From assembly GCF_022026395.1 (NCBI RefSeq), contig NZ_CP041767.1:1499501-1563500 (forward strand): DNA of 64,000 nt. Direction: 5' to 3'. Within the stretch, counting starts at the first letter, position 1. Each line of letters begins with the position of its first letter. Shown piece by piece: positions 1-8,457 of the stretch. Source of the stretch: Brevibacillus brevis (GTDB lineage Bacteria > Bacillota > Bacilli > Brevibacillales > Brevibacillaceae). The notes beneath the pieces were generated by a model. The model saw only the letters and a program-made list of their open reading frames with translations. It was not told where the DNA came from and did not search any database. Both the position numbers and the translations under genes were made by a program.

Positions 1-1
1 G

Positions 2-505
2 GTGACACGTGCGGAGATGGCTGCCATTTTACTGAACGCTGAAATGGTGAGCCAGTCTTCTGCGAATAAGGGAAGGTTCTTCGATGTAGCAGACAACTAC
101 TGGGCAGCAAATCCAATTCATCAAGCAAGTGCGGCGGGTATGATGAGCGGCTACCCGGACGGCACATTCCGTCCATCGGCCAACATTACCCGAGCGGAAA
201 TAGCCGCGGTCATCTATAAATACAAGGCCTTGCAAGGTGCGGGAGGAGGCACTGCCTTTTTTGATGTGAGGGGAGATCACTGGTCATCTCCAATCATTGC
301 AGCGGTTGTTGCAAAAGGTTACATGACAGGTTACCCCGATGGTACCTTCCAGCCAGAGAAAGCGCTGACGCGTGCCGAAGCCGTAACGATTCTCAATCGC
401 GTGTTGAATCGTGTGCCACAGAACCAAGCTGGCCCGCAAAGATGGCCGGATGTCGTACCTGGTCATTGGGCATATAAAGAAATTGAAGAAGCATCCATGA
501 AGTAA
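2..505 (+). CDS. SLH-repeat surface protein, C-terminal part (5' end outside window)
   Basis: The open frame enters from the left edge, so the start is not in the window. The visible 167 residues are S-layer homology repeats: the tail of one repeat (TRAEMAAILLN), a complete one (FFDVADNYWAA to TRAEIAAVIYKYKAL), another (FFDVRGDHWSS to TRAEAVTILNRVLNRV), and then only the first half of a further repeat (WPDVVPGHWAYKEIEEA) before the stop. SLH repeats bind pyruvylated secondary cell-wall polymer and hold exported proteins on the envelope. The upstream domain that would give the specific function is not visible. An intrinsic terminator follows directly. The last repeat being cut short is either natural or the result of an old truncation. 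Confidence 0.9.
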   Translation: MTRAEMAAILLNAEMVSQSSANKGRFFDVADNYWAANPIHQASAAGMMSGYPDGTFRPSANITRAEIAAVIYKYKALQGAGGGTAFFDVRGDHWSSPIIAAVVAKGYMTGYPDGTFQPEKALTRAEAVTILNRVLNRVPQNQAGPQRWPDVVPGHWAYKEIEEASMK

Positions 506-521
506 CGTTTTCGAAAAAGGA

Positions 522-556
522 CTCACCCTCCTGTAAAATAGAGGGTGAGTTTTTTT
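522..556 (+). terminator. Rho-independent terminator after SLH gene
   Basis: Nine-base-pair stem CTCACCCTC / GAGGGTGAG with a 10-nt loop, followed by seven T residues, 16 nt after the stop codon of the SLH gene. Confidence 0.9.
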
Positions 557-640
557 AATCCTGACACACATGATGTCAGGATTCGTGCATTATGATGATG
601 ACAGTTGCCGAATAGGTGAGTGCATGAGGAGTGTAAATGG

Positions 641-1540
641 ATGAAGCTGGATCGATTACTGGCTATCACGATAGAGTTGATGACGAAAAAACGGGTGACA
701 GCAACAGAGCTTGCAGCCAGATTTGAGGTCTCTGTTCGAACGATTTATCGTGATGTTGAGTTAATGAATCAAGCTGGAATTCCCGTCGTTTCATTTACGG
801 GAGCAGATGGTGGATTCGAGCTGATGGAGGGTTTCTTCCTCACGAAGCAGCACTTCTCTGTGAAAGACTTTTCGGTCATATACAATCTCTTAAAAAGCAC
901 GGAAGGAGCTATCGGAGGAAAATATACGACGCTTGTTCAGAAGCTGGGCAGCCTGCAGCCTGCTCTACTGAATGGGGGAAATAACGAATCGATCATTTTT
1001 AACCTGACGACGGTAGAAGAGGAGAAGGTCGCCATTCACCCGCTTTCAGAGGCGATCCAGCAAAATCGAGTCACGAATTTTTGTTATAAGAGTGCATCAG
1101 GTACGGTATCAGAAAGACGAGTGGAGCCGCTCCGTCTATTTTGGGAGCGTGGAGCGTGGTATCTTCAGGCGTATTGCTTGTTGCGTCAGGCGAATCGAAT
1201 CTTTCGCCTTTCCAGGATTACCGCGCTTGAGGTGACCGAATTCATGTTTCACCCAAGAAAAGACCAGACAAGCCAGGAGGAAGAAGGAACGCAAGACTAT
1301 GAAGGGACACTTGCGCATCTCCGTTTTGATCCATCCGTAGGGCTTCGTGTGTTGGAGCAATTCCCGGGAGAATGTACGCATCACGGTACGCATATCGATT
1401 TGCACAAAGTTTTTTATAAACGAGACTACGCGATTTCAGTCGTATTAAGTTATGGATCAAAGGTAGAGATCATCTCCCCTGACGACTTAAAGGAAGACGT
1501 ATTGAAAGAAATCAAAGAGATTCAACGACACTACCAATAA
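641..1540 (+). CDS. HTH-WYL family transcriptional regulator (YafY/DeoR-like)
   Basis: A one-component DNA-binding regulator of 299 aa. Residues 1-60 form an HTH_11/DeoR-type winged helix (LDRLLAITIELMTKKRVTA, then TELAARFEVSVRTIYRDVEL). The centre holds the WYL signature (ERGAWYLQAYC), and the C-terminal part is the extension usual for the family. WYL domains are thought to sense small ligands or nucleic acids. I chose the ATG at 641 because AGGAG lies 9 nt upstream; a GTG at 620 is in frame but has no good ribosome-binding site. It ends 19 nt before an NmrA-like oxidoreductase and an ABC exporter, so it probably controls that run of genes. The ligand is unknown. Confidence 0.88.
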   Translation: MKLDRLLAITIELMTKKRVTATELAARFEVSVRTIYRDVELMNQAGIPVVSFTGADGGFELMEGFFLTKQHFSVKDFSVIYNLLKSTEGAIGGKYTTLVQKLGSLQPALLNGGNNESIIFNLTTVEEEKVAIHPLSEAIQQNRVTNFCYKSASGTVSERRVEPLRLFWERGAWYLQAYCLLRQANRIFRLSRITALEVTEFMFHPRKDQTSQEEEGTQDYEGTLAHLRFDPSVGLRVLEQFPGECTHHGTHIDLHKVFYKRDYAISVVLSYGSKVEIISPDDLKEDVLKEIKEIQRHYQ

Positions 1541-1559
1541 TTTGAGGAGGATGTACAGC

Positions 1560-2369
1560 ATGACGATTTTAGTAACGGGTGCAACAGGTACGGTAGGGAG
1601 ACATGTGGTGGATCAGCTTTTGAAAAAGGGTGTAGAGGTACGTGCCATTTCGCGAAATCCGGAAAAAGCCGACCTGCCAGCGGGAGTAGAGGTTGTGGCA
1701 GGGGACCTTGCTATACCGGCGAGCCTGGAAGAGGCGTTGCAAGGCGTAACGGCTCTACACTTAATTGCTTCCAGCTACACCTTTCAAACCGATCCGAAGG
1801 TAGTCGAAATGGCGGAAAGAGCCGGAGTGAAGCGCGTGTCCGTATTGGTGAGTGACACGGAAGGTCCTGTAGAAGAAGCAGTGGCAAACAGTGCGATGGA
1901 ATGGACTCTCCTGAAGCCCGTGGAATTCATGTCTAATGCGATTGTCGATTGGCAGGAATCGATTCGTTTGGAGGGAGTCGTGCGGGAACCTTTTGGCAAT
2001 GCCTTAAGCGCCAAGGTACACGAAGCAGATATCGCGAGTGTTTCTGTGGTGGCATTGCTTGAATCGGGACACCATGGGCAAAGTTATGTTCTAACGGGAC
2101 CAGAGGCGATTACACGCATTGAATCAGTTCAGATAATTTCGAAAATTTTAGAGAAAGAAATTCGATTTGAAGAGCTTACGGAGGAGCAGGCGCGACAAAA
2201 TTGGAGAGATCAGGGCTACGAAGAGGGAGATATTGAATTTTTCGTAGCCATGGGCAAGAATCCACCTGAAGTGGGCTACACGGTCTTGTCCACGATAGAG
2301 CAAGTGACGGGAAAGCCTGCAAAAACGTTTGCCGAATGGGCAATCGAACATAAAAGCTATTTTGGATAA
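1560..2369 (+). CDS. NmrA-like / atypical SDR NAD(P)-binding protein
   Basis: A 269-aa Rossmann-fold protein. The N-terminus ILVTGATGTVGRHVVDQLL carries the GxxGxxG dinucleotide motif of atypical short-chain dehydrogenases, and there is no classical YxxxK catalytic pair, as in NmrA/QOR2-like members that act as NAD(P)H sensors or quinone reductases. The start at 1560 has GAGGAGG 9 nt upstream; earlier in-frame codons lack this. It sits between the WYL regulator and the DrrA-like ATPase with only 12 nt to the latter, so one transcript is likely. The substrate cannot be inferred from sequence. Confidence 0.85.
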   Translation: MTILVTGATGTVGRHVVDQLLKKGVEVRAISRNPEKADLPAGVEVVAGDLAIPASLEEALQGVTALHLIASSYTFQTDPKVVEMAERAGVKRVSVLVSDTEGPVEEAVANSAMEWTLLKPVEFMSNAIVDWQESIRLEGVVREPFGNALSAKVHEADIASVSVVALLESGHHGQSYVLTGPEAITRIESVQIISKILEKEIRFEELTEEQARQNWRDQGYEEGDIEFFVAMGKNPPEVGYTVLSTIEQVTGKPAKTFAEWAIEHKSYFG

Positions 2370-2381
2370 GGAGTGGCCGCC

Positions 2382-3335
2382 ATGTCATATGCCATTGAAG
2401 TCAAGAAGCTCAGGAAATCGTTCGGGGATCATGAGGTGGTCAAAGGAATTGACCTGCGTGTCAAAAAAGGGGAGTTATTCGCTTTGCTCGGCCCGAACGG
2501 CTCTGGAAAAACCACAACCATCCATATGCTTTCCACGCTCCTTGCGCCAGACGGAGGAACAGCATTGATATCCGGTTGCGATATCGTGAAAAACGCGCAG
2601 GCTGTGCGCAAAAAAATAAGCCTGACGGGACAGTTCGCTGCCCTGGATGAAGCATTAACCGGATTGCAAAACTTGATCCTGATTGGCAGATTGTTTGGCT
2701 ACTCTACGAGGGAAGCCCGTACAAAAGCAAGAGAGCTGCTTGATACATTTGGGCTTGCAGATGCCATGGATCGGATGGTAGAAAACTATTCTGGGGGGAT
2801 GCGGAGACGATTAGATATCGCCGCCAGCGTCCTCACGCAGCCGGAGCTAATTTTTCTGGATGAGCCAACCACGGGTCTCGACCCGCAAAGTAGGCAGCAA
2901 GTATGGGAAGTCGTCCGTACGCTTTTAAAATCAGGCACCACTGTGCTATTAACGACCCAATATCTCGAAGAAGCCGATCAATTAGCTGACCGGATCGCGG
3001 TAATTGATAAAGGAACGATGATTGCAGAAGGGACACCGGAGCAGTTAAAAGCCTTGGTGGGGGGAAAGACATTGACGGTTCGTATGACCGAACCTCTGAA
3101 CAAGGAACGGATAAGCCGTCTTTTGGAAGAACATCTTCGGTTGCCGATTTATTCCGATCAAGATGACCCACATTTTCTTAGCATCTCAGTAAAAGAAGCG
3201 AGTCTGGCAAACCAAGCAATTGGGATGCTTCTGGCTAATGAGGTTTCCATTGAGCATTTTTCCCTGAGTGACCCGAGTCTGGAAGAAGTGTTTTTAGCCC
3301 TGACTTATAGTGAAAAGAAGGAGACCATCTCATGA
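2382..3335 (+). CDS. ABC exporter ATP-binding protein, DrrA-like
   Basis: A 317-aa nucleotide-binding subunit of an ABC-2 type exporter. Visible are Walker A (GPNGSGKTT, about residues 37-45), the signature NYSGGMRRRLD, Walker B with catalytic Glu (LIFLDEPTTGLDP) and a C-terminal extension typical of daunorubicin-resistance ATPases. AAGGAG precedes the ATG at 2382; a GTG at 2373 is in frame but overlaps that site. The permease gene starts inside its last codons (ATGA overlap at 3332), indicating translational coupling. With the neighbouring permease it should move a hydrophobic compound or drug out of the cell; the substrate is not known. Confidence 0.93.
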   Translation: MSYAIEVKKLRKSFGDHEVVKGIDLRVKKGELFALLGPNGSGKTTTIHMLSTLLAPDGGTALISGCDIVKNAQAVRKKISLTGQFAALDEALTGLQNLILIGRLFGYSTREARTKARELLDTFGLADAMDRMVENYSGGMRRRLDIAASVLTQPELIFLDEPTTGLDPQSRQQVWEVVRTLLKSGTTVLLTTQYLEEADQLADRIAVIDKGTMIAEGTPEQLKALVGGKTLTVRMTEPLNKERISRLLEEHLRLPIYSDQDDPHFLSISVKEASLANQAIGMLLANEVSIEHFSLSDPSLEEVFLALTYSEKKETIS

Positions 3336-4114
3336 ACGCGAGTCATACACTCAGTATCTTTGCGGCAATCCGTATCTTTATGTGGCGCACATGGCAAAAC
3401 ACACAAAATAACCTTTTCACATTTTGTATGGACGCTATCCTTTCCCCTGTGATGATGTTGCTTATTTTTACATATTTGTTCGGTGGAGCCATCGCTGGTT
3501 CTACGGCAGCGTATCTCCAGTTTTTTCTGCCAGGAGTTCTTGTGTTGACGATCATTCCAATGACGGTTTATAGCGGGACGACCATTTGCCAGGATATTGC
3601 GAAGGGCGTGTATAACCGTTTTCGTACCATGCCTTTTTGGCAGCCAGCGTCTGTCATAGGCCCATTATTAACAGACGGCCTACGTTATACGATTGCCATA
3701 CTCGTCGCCATTGGGACAGGGATGCTGCTGGGGTTTCGCCCGGAAGGCGGTATAGTCGGTGCGACACTCGCTGTTTTGTATATCATTTTCTTTGCCTTTA
3801 GTGTGAGCTGGATTTTTTCCATGATCGGTATCTTGGCAAAGCGACCGGAAACAGTATCGGGTTCGAGCATGTTCTTTGTGTACCCGTTGCTTTTTGCTAG
3901 CACGATTTTCGTAGATTCTTCCACCATGCCTAAATGGATGGGAACAATCGTCAATCTAAACCCGATCAGTATCGCAGTAGGGACGGTACGAGGCTTGATG
4001 GGGGGAACAGCAAATCTGTCTGATGTGTTGATCGGAATCGGATTATGCCTACTGCTGGTTGTCATATTTGCTCCGTTAACAATACGTCTGTATTTGACCA
4101 AACCAAATCGATAA
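3332..4114 (+). CDS. ABC-2 type exporter permease, DrrB-like
   Basis: A 260-aa membrane protein with about six hydrophobic segments and the ABC-2 membrane architecture (ILSPVMMLLIFTYLFGG near the N-terminus, FFVYPLLFASTIFVDSSTMP in the C-terminal half). It overlaps the DrrA-like gene by 4 nt and is the obvious partner of that ATPase. A terminator follows, closing the WYL-NmrA-DrrA-DrrB run. Drug or lipid efflux is inferred from the family only. Confidence 0.92.
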   Translation: MNASHTLSIFAAIRIFMWRTWQNTQNNLFTFCMDAILSPVMMLLIFTYLFGGAIAGSTAAYLQFFLPGVLVLTIIPMTVYSGTTICQDIAKGVYNRFRTMPFWQPASVIGPLLTDGLRYTIAILVAIGTGMLLGFRPEGGIVGATLAVLYIIFFAFSVSWIFSMIGILAKRPETVSGSSMFFVYPLLFASTIFVDSSTMPKWMGTIVNLNPISIAVGTVRGLMGGTANLSDVLIGIGLCLLLVVIFAPLTIRLYLTKPNR

Positions 4115-4131
4115 CTTGCGGATTCACAGCG

Positions 4132-4162
4132 AAAGCGTCGACGATCAATGTCGATGCTTTTT
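4132..4162 (+). terminator. Terminator after DrrAB-like operon
   Basis: Inverted repeat AAAGCGTCGAC / GTCGATGCTTT (one G-T mismatch), 7-nt loop, ending in five T residues, 18 nt after the permease stop. Confidence 0.8.
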
Positions 4163-4229
4163 ATGTATAGTGAAAATGGTCGTATTTTCTATTCTTTTCT
4201 ATCATTCGGTTATCTCTTCCAGAAAGTTG

Positions 4230-4238
4230 TGGTATAAT
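4230..4238 (+). promoter_or_regulatory. Extended -10 promoter for TraB-family gene
   Basis: TGG-TATAAT is a perfect -10 hexamer with the extended TGn element; no good -35 is visible 17 bp upstream, which is common for extended -10 promoters. It lies about 60 nt upstream of the chosen start. Confidence 0.65.
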
Positions 4239-4298
4239 CTACCACTAAGACAGAATGGCATAAAATCATTCAGCTTAGAATCGAGAGGGGAAAGTTTC

Positions 4299-5681
4299 AT
4301 GAAATTAAACAAACGCTGGAGTAAACTGAGTCGATGGGCGGGTACAGGTGCACTCAGCTTGGCGCTTTTGCTAGGGTATGTGCTTCCAGTTCACGGGCAA
4401 ACTTCCGTAGCTCCCGTAATCAGCCCTTGGTCGGTGACCACGTTGAACGAAGGGGAGAAATACGGAATTTTTCCACTGGCTTGGTATGAAGATGCTTCAT
4501 TTCAGCAATCGATTCCTGCTGACAAGTTTCTTACCTTAATGGAAGGAACGGCGAAAAAGCTGGATCTTCTGGGATTGAAGAAAAAGAACGCTTCCTTGTC
4601 CACTCCGACGGATAAGGTGATTACGAGAGAAGTGGTCATTACTTCTTTGTACAAACTCCTGGCAAACTACGAACTGCCAGCAGCATTCGAAATGACCGGG
4701 GATAACCCGATTGACTACATGAAGAAAAAAGGCCTGGTCAAAGGGACGAGCACAGGTCTCGAGCTGAATCAGCCAAGCACGGTTGAACAAGCGACAGTGA
4801 TGGCGAGCCGACTGGTCGAGTTCGCATACGATACGGTTGGCGGTGGTGCCGAAGGTCTTATGTGGAAAGTGACCAACGGCAAAAACACCATGTACTTGCT
4901 CGGCTCGATCCACATGGGGATCGCAGATATGTACCCGATGCAAAAAGACATCCGGGAAGCGTATGAAGTGTCGGATGAACTGTGGGTCGAAGCCGATATT
5001 ATCAACGGTGACAATGACTATTTAACACAAAAGATGGTATACGCGGATGGCACCACATTGAAGGATCATGTATCCGCTGAGACGTACCAAAAGGTGCAAA
5101 ACTTGCTTGCCAAGCTGCAACTGCCAGCCAATTCTTTTGATACCTACAAGCCATTTGCTATTTCGTTATCTGTGCCAACGCTTGGCTACGTAGACAGCGA
5201 TACAGATGTTCAATTCGCGATGCTAACCGGCATCGACAGGTACTTCCTGACGAAGGCGATGCTGGATGAGAAGCCGATCAAAGAGCTGGAAGGCATAAAG
5301 CTGCAAGCGGACTTGCTGTCAGATGTACCAGCAGAGCAGCAGGAGAAAGAATTGAACATTATTTTAGATAGCGCTATGACCGAAAAAGGGCTGGAGGAAG
5401 GCACAAAGCTCTTAAAAGACATGCAGACGGAATGGGTAGAAGGAGATCTGAATGGCTTTACCCAGATCATGACGACGCATGGCGATTTCGGTGAAGGCGA
5501 TGTGAACCAGCGTCTGCTCGGTGAGCGAGATAAAAACATGGCTATAAAACTGGCAGAAGTGTTGGAGAAAAAAGGGGAAACGACTTCTTTTGTCGTGGTC
5601 GGTGCTGCCCACTTCTCGATGAAAGGCATGGTTATCGATCATTTGAAAGCCAAGGGCTATCACGTGCAACAATTGCAATAA
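4299..5681 (+). CDS. Secreted TraB/GumN-family protein (Tiki-like fold)
   Basis: A 460-aa exported protein. An N-terminal signal peptide (RWAGTGALSLALLLGYVLPV, cut near VHGQ) is followed by about 150 residues that look like two degenerate SLH-like repeats (a GIFPLAWYEDASFQQ block and a KKKGLVKGTSTGLELNQPST block). The C-terminal 290 residues are a TraB/GumN domain with the two conserved metal-type motifs: LLGSIHMG and, near the end, VVGAAHFSMKG. This fold resembles Tiki/TraB metalloproteases, but a bacterial substrate is not established. The ATG at 4299 follows GAGAGGGG; it fits the signal peptide and the extended -10 promoter at 4230. It stands alone between two terminators. Confidence 0.87.
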   Translation: MKLNKRWSKLSRWAGTGALSLALLLGYVLPVHGQTSVAPVISPWSVTTLNEGEKYGIFPLAWYEDASFQQSIPADKFLTLMEGTAKKLDLLGLKKKNASLSTPTDKVITREVVITSLYKLLANYELPAAFEMTGDNPIDYMKKKGLVKGTSTGLELNQPSTVEQATVMASRLVEFAYDTVGGGAEGLMWKVTNGKNTMYLLGSIHMGIADMYPMQKDIREAYEVSDELWVEADIINGDNDYLTQKMVYADGTTLKDHVSAETYQKVQNLLAKLQLPANSFDTYKPFAISLSVPTLGYVDSDTDVQFAMLTGIDRYFLTKAMLDEKPIKELEGIKLQADLLSDVPAEQQEKELNIILDSAMTEKGLEEGTKLLKDMQTEWVEGDLNGFTQIMTTHGDFGEGDVNQRLLGERDKNMAIKLAEVLEKKGETTSFVVVGAAHFSMKGMVIDHLKAKGYHVQQLQ

Positions 5682-5691
5682 GAGCTGGGAT

Positions 5692-5727
5692 AGGAGGTGT
5701 CGGCGGGCAGGCTGGCACTTCTTTTTT
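5692..5727 (+). terminator. Terminator after TraB-family gene
   Basis: Ten-base-pair stem containing G-U pairs (AGGAGGTGTC / GGCACTTCTT), 12-nt loop, running into a T-rich tract. Confidence 0.65.
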
Positions 5728-5823
5728 GTTTGCCGAAAAATTGATTACCCTGACAAGTATTGCTAACATTATCCAGAGAATAGTAAAATTATACTATCTT
5801 GTCTTACATAGGAGGTAGTTTGC

Positions 5824-6327
5824 GTGGGTTTGTTTGATATGTTTAAAACGGATAAAGGGGAAGAAATGACCCCTCATTTTGGGTTTGCATGTTCCTTGCT
5901 CTACATGATGAAATCGGATGGAGAAATGGACCACGAGGAAATCGGTCAATTGCTCGCTGTATTGGGTGGCGAAGAAAGCAACGGCGTGATTGGCGTAGGT
6001 GCCAATAACAGACAGTTGCTCGAAAACGCAATGAAATATACACGCAAAAACCCCATTGAGAAATTCTTGAGCGAAGTAACGCCAATGCTCACAGACGCTC
6101 AAAAAATGTGCATCCTGGTCAACCTGATCGATTCTTCCCTGGCTGATGGCCAACCTGAGCGTGAAGAGCAAGAGCTGTTTGGCAAATTCTTGACTGCGTT
6201 TGGTATTTCGGAGGATCGTTTCCGTCCTTTCTTTGAAGTAATTGTGTTGAAAAATGACCGTGGTGTGTTCTTGAATCAAAACCATCCAAAGAACCAACCG
6301 GGTTACAGAGTTACCCTTCCGGTTTAA
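5824..6327 (+). CDS. TerB-like (tellurite-resistance/DjlA-type) helical protein
   Basis: A 167-aa soluble protein. Two acidic helical repeats with the TerB/DjlA signature pattern are visible: YMMKSDGEMDHEEIGQLLAV and, about 90 residues later, NLIDSSLADGQPEREEQELF; each has the D-G-x-x-x-x-E-E/x arrangement thought to bind a metal. The GTG at 5824 has AGGAGGT 7 nt upstream, which decides the start. It is flanked by terminators and appears monocistronic. TerB proteins are linked to chemical and membrane stress; the exact role here is unknown. Confidence 0.75.
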   Translation: MGLFDMFKTDKGEEMTPHFGFACSLLYMMKSDGEMDHEEIGQLLAVLGGEESNGVIGVGANNRQLLENAMKYTRKNPIEKFLSEVTPMLTDAQKMCILVNLIDSSLADGQPEREEQELFGKFLTAFGISEDRFRPFFEVIVLKNDRGVFLNQNHPKNQPGYRVTLPV

Positions 6328-6343
6328 TCCATGATACGAATTC

Positions 6344-6371
6344 AAAACCTTCTCATTTGAGAAGGTTTTTT
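6344..6371 (+). terminator. Terminator after TerB-like gene
   Basis: Eleven-base-pair perfect stem AAAACCTTCTC / GAGAAGGTTTT with a 4-nt loop and a T run. Confidence 0.9.
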
Positions 6372-6397
6372 TCGTTTTTAGAAAAAGACATCCCCCC

Positions 6398-6444
6398 AAA
6401 ATAGCAATTCAGAAGAAATGCTATCGTTTTATTTGTGTTACGAT
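6398..6444 (+). promoter_or_regulatory. Upstream box plus extended -10 before DoxX gene (copy 1 of 3)
   Basis: AAAATAGCAAT (6398-6408) followed by TCAGAAGAA; 38 nt after the box starts comes TGT-TACGAT (6436-6444), an extended -10. There is no TTGACA-like -35. The same box with the same spacing occurs at 11801 and 46205, both before VOC genes. The position, covering roughly -30 to -50, fits an activator site replacing the -35. Confidence 0.6.
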
Positions 6445-6476
6445 CTAGTTAGGAAAAAATGAAAGGTGGGATCCAA

Positions 6477-6878
6477 ATGCGGAATCAAATTTCTAAAACA
6501 CGTCTGTGGATTGCACGGATTATGAGCGGACTTGTCATTCTTTTTATGCTTTTTGACGGTGTATTCAAACTCATCCAGCCTGCTCCTGTCATAGAGGGAA
6601 CCCTCGTACTCGGCTATGCGGAGCATCACATTGGCGTGATTGGAATTCTCGCCCTTGTATCAACGGTGTTGTATGCTATACCCCGGACAGCAGTTTTGGG
6701 TGCGCTTCTGTTGACTGGATTTTTCGGTGGGGTCATTGCTACCCAGATCCGTGTCGATGCGCCGCTCTTTTCCCATACGCTGTTTGCTGTCTACCTCGCG
6801 ATTTTGATGTGGGGCGGATTGTGTTTGCGGGATGAGAGGGTGCGAAAGCTGCTTTTCGCTGCCAAAGAAGAAAAATAA
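6477..6878 (+). CDS. DoxX-family membrane protein
   Basis: A 133-aa integral membrane protein with four hydrophobic segments (WIARIMSGLVILFMLFDGVF; IGVIGILALVSTVLYAIP; AVLGALLLTGFFGGVIATQI; LFAVYLAILMWGGLCL), as in the DoxX-like family linked to thiosulfate/quinone or thiol redox chemistry. I chose ATG 6477 because AAAGGTGGG lies just upstream; ATG 6459 is in frame but has no site. Its promoter region shares a box with two VOC-protein genes in this window. The precise reaction is not known. Confidence 0.82.
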   Translation: MRNQISKTRLWIARIMSGLVILFMLFDGVFKLIQPAPVIEGTLVLGYAEHHIGVIGILALVSTVLYAIPRTAVLGALLLTGFFGGVIATQIRVDAPLFSHTLFAVYLAILMWGGLCLRDERVRKLLFAAKEEK

Positions 6879-7051
6879 TAAACACAGGTCTTCTTCGTGA
6901 GCTTCGCGTCGGCATCCTGCTTCAGTATCACGTATGACCAGATTCTTTCCAAGCAGCCATGTGATCAATTCGTCGAGATGAGGCTTACCCGAGACATTGA
7001 GACGATTTTTGCAGGACCAGGGATACGAACAATCATATAAACTGCCAATCG

Positions 7052-7080
7052 TTGACAGATGAAAAAGCATGTGGTAGGAT
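7052..7080 (+). promoter_or_regulatory. Sigma-A promoter
   Basis: TTGACA (7052-7057), 17-bp spacer ending in TGG, and TAGGAT (7075-7080). A strong vegetative promoter placed 31 nt before the small open frame at 7111. Confidence 0.7.
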
Positions 7081-7110
7081 GATCACAACTTATCAGGGAC
7101 GGAGGGTTAC

Positions 7111-7341
7111 GTGTGGCAAATTAATTTTTCGATACTTTATTCGCACAACACAATCGATGAAATAGTGAGAAAAGGCTATGTTGTGTGCATACGAATCGGA
7201 AAATGGATTGCCGCTATGGTAACCCAATTGAATCATGAGCAAATAGGAGTGAGGAAGGCAAGCAAGCGTGATGCCCCCTCTATTTGCATGATCTGTGAAG
7301 AGAATGGAACCAATCCTGTACGATCAGATGCTGGAATCTGA
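7111..7341 (+). CDS. Small open frame, possible relic of a GNAT acetyltransferase
   Basis: A 76-codon frame opening at GTG with GGAGGG 5 nt upstream and a good promoter before it. The second half (IGVRKASKRDAPSICMICEE) resembles the first strand and helix of a GNAT N-acetyltransferase (typically IRKAT..DA..I..I), but the frame stops there with no acetyl-CoA-binding motif, and a terminator follows within 45 nt. I read it as the 5' end of a decayed gene that still has promoter and terminator, or a short peptide gene. Uncertain. Confidence 0.35.
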   Translation: MWQINFSILYSHNTIDEIVRKGYVVCIRIGKWIAAMVTQLNHEQIGVRKASKRDAPSICMICEENGTNPVRSDAGI

Positions 7342-7384
7342 TGTACATGGGTTTCGTTTCTTCTTCCTTTTTCGATGACGTAAG

Positions 7385-7411
7385 CACAGGCAGCCTAGCC
7401 TGTGTTTTTTT
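7385..7411 (+). terminator. Rho-independent terminator
   Basis: CACAGGC / GCCTGTG, 6-nt loop, followed by seven T residues; ends the transcript of the small frame at 7111. Confidence 0.85.
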
Positions 7412-7441
7412 ATTTCAGTTCGTTGAGGAGGAAAACATACA

Positions 7442-8287
7442 ATGGCAGAACAGATCTTAAAAAGAAACGGTGTAGAAATATGTGCGGAAAGCTTTGGGAA
7501 GCCCACAGATCCGGCGGTTTTGCTGATTATGGGAGCACAAATGTCCATGCTTTGGTGGGAGGAAGAATTTTGTCAGCGACTAGCCGACGCGGGACGCTTT
7601 GTTATTCGTTTTGATAATCGGGATGTCGGACGCTCCACGACCTACGAGGTTGGCCATCCAGGTTATACGTTTGAAGATATGGCGGATGATGCTGTTCACG
7701 TCCTTGATGCATTCGGCGTACAGCAGGCGCACTTCGTTGGTATGTCGATGGGCGGAATGTTGACACAAATGATTGCATTGCGACATCCCGAAAGAGTTCG
7801 TACCATCACATTGCACGCAACGTCCAATTTTGCTCCTGGCCTACCACCAATCGATGAGAAGCTGACGGAGTTGTTCAGCAAGATGGGCGAGATTAACTGG
7901 GAGGATGAGCAGGAGGCGTTAGAGGCGGCGGTTGCGAGTTGGAAAGTTCTCAGTGGTTCCAAACATCCTTTTGACGAGCAGCGCGTTCGTGAATTGGCCC
8001 AAATCGATATGGCCAGAAGCAACCATTATGCGAGTAGAAACAACCACGCCTTCGTGACAGCCAGTGAACCGTACTTGTTGCGGACAGCGGAAATCGCTGT
8101 ACCAGCACTTGTGATTCACGGTACAGAAGACATGCTCATCCCTTTCGCGCATGCATTACATCTTGCGAACACCATTCCGGGAGCAGTCTTGCTTACGTTG
8201 GAAGGGACAGGGCATGAGCTTCCGCGTGGGGATTGGGATGTCGTCATCGAAGCAATTTTGAAGCATACACAAGAAAAGGAAGCGTAA
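7442..8287 (+). CDS. Alpha/beta-hydrolase (esterase-like)
   Basis: A 281-aa cytoplasmic alpha/beta-hydrolase. The nucleophile elbow is GMSMGG (GxSxG, about residue 103), the likely acid lies in VIHGTEDMLIP and the catalytic His in LEGTGHELPRGDW, giving a full Ser-Asp-His triad. The RFDNRDVGRS stretch is typical of esterases close to aclacinomycin methylesterase RdmC. GAGGAGG sits 10 nt before the ATG. It is monocistronic and convergent with bdhA across a bidirectional terminator. Substrate unknown. Confidence 0.9.
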   Translation: MAEQILKRNGVEICAESFGKPTDPAVLLIMGAQMSMLWWEEEFCQRLADAGRFVIRFDNRDVGRSTTYEVGHPGYTFEDMADDAVHVLDAFGVQQAHFVGMSMGGMLTQMIALRHPERVRTITLHATSNFAPGLPPIDEKLTELFSKMGEINWEDEQEALEAAVASWKVLSGSKHPFDEQRVRELAQIDMARSNHYASRNNHAFVTASEPYLLRTAEIAVPALVIHGTEDMLIPFAHALHLANTIPGAVLLTLEGTGHELPRGDWDVVIEAILKHTQEKEA

Positions 8288-8342
8288 TGACACTTGCTCC
8301 TCTTCGCAGAGCGCAAGGCTAAAAAACGAAGAGGATAACGAG

Positions 8343-8392
8343 AAAAAACGGAGCGGAAAACAGGAATTACTCCTGCTTTCTCTCCGTTTTTT
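8343..8392. terminator. Bidirectional terminator between hydrolase and bdhA
   Basis: Outer stem AAAAAACGGAG / CTCCGTTTTTT encloses an inner hairpin CAGGA-ATTAC-TCCTG (8361-8375). It carries T runs in both directions and serves the two convergent genes. Confidence 0.8.
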
Positions 8393-8457
8393 GTAGCGGC
8401 ATGGCATATTTCCTTGTGTGGAAGGAAACAGCACGATATTTATGGAATCGTTTTCGC

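Noticed and set aside
6879..7051. Possible gene fragment on the minus strand (contains HLDELITWLLGKNLV)
   Set aside because: It runs into the DoxX gene in antisense, has no start or ribosome-binding site, and I cannot assign a family.
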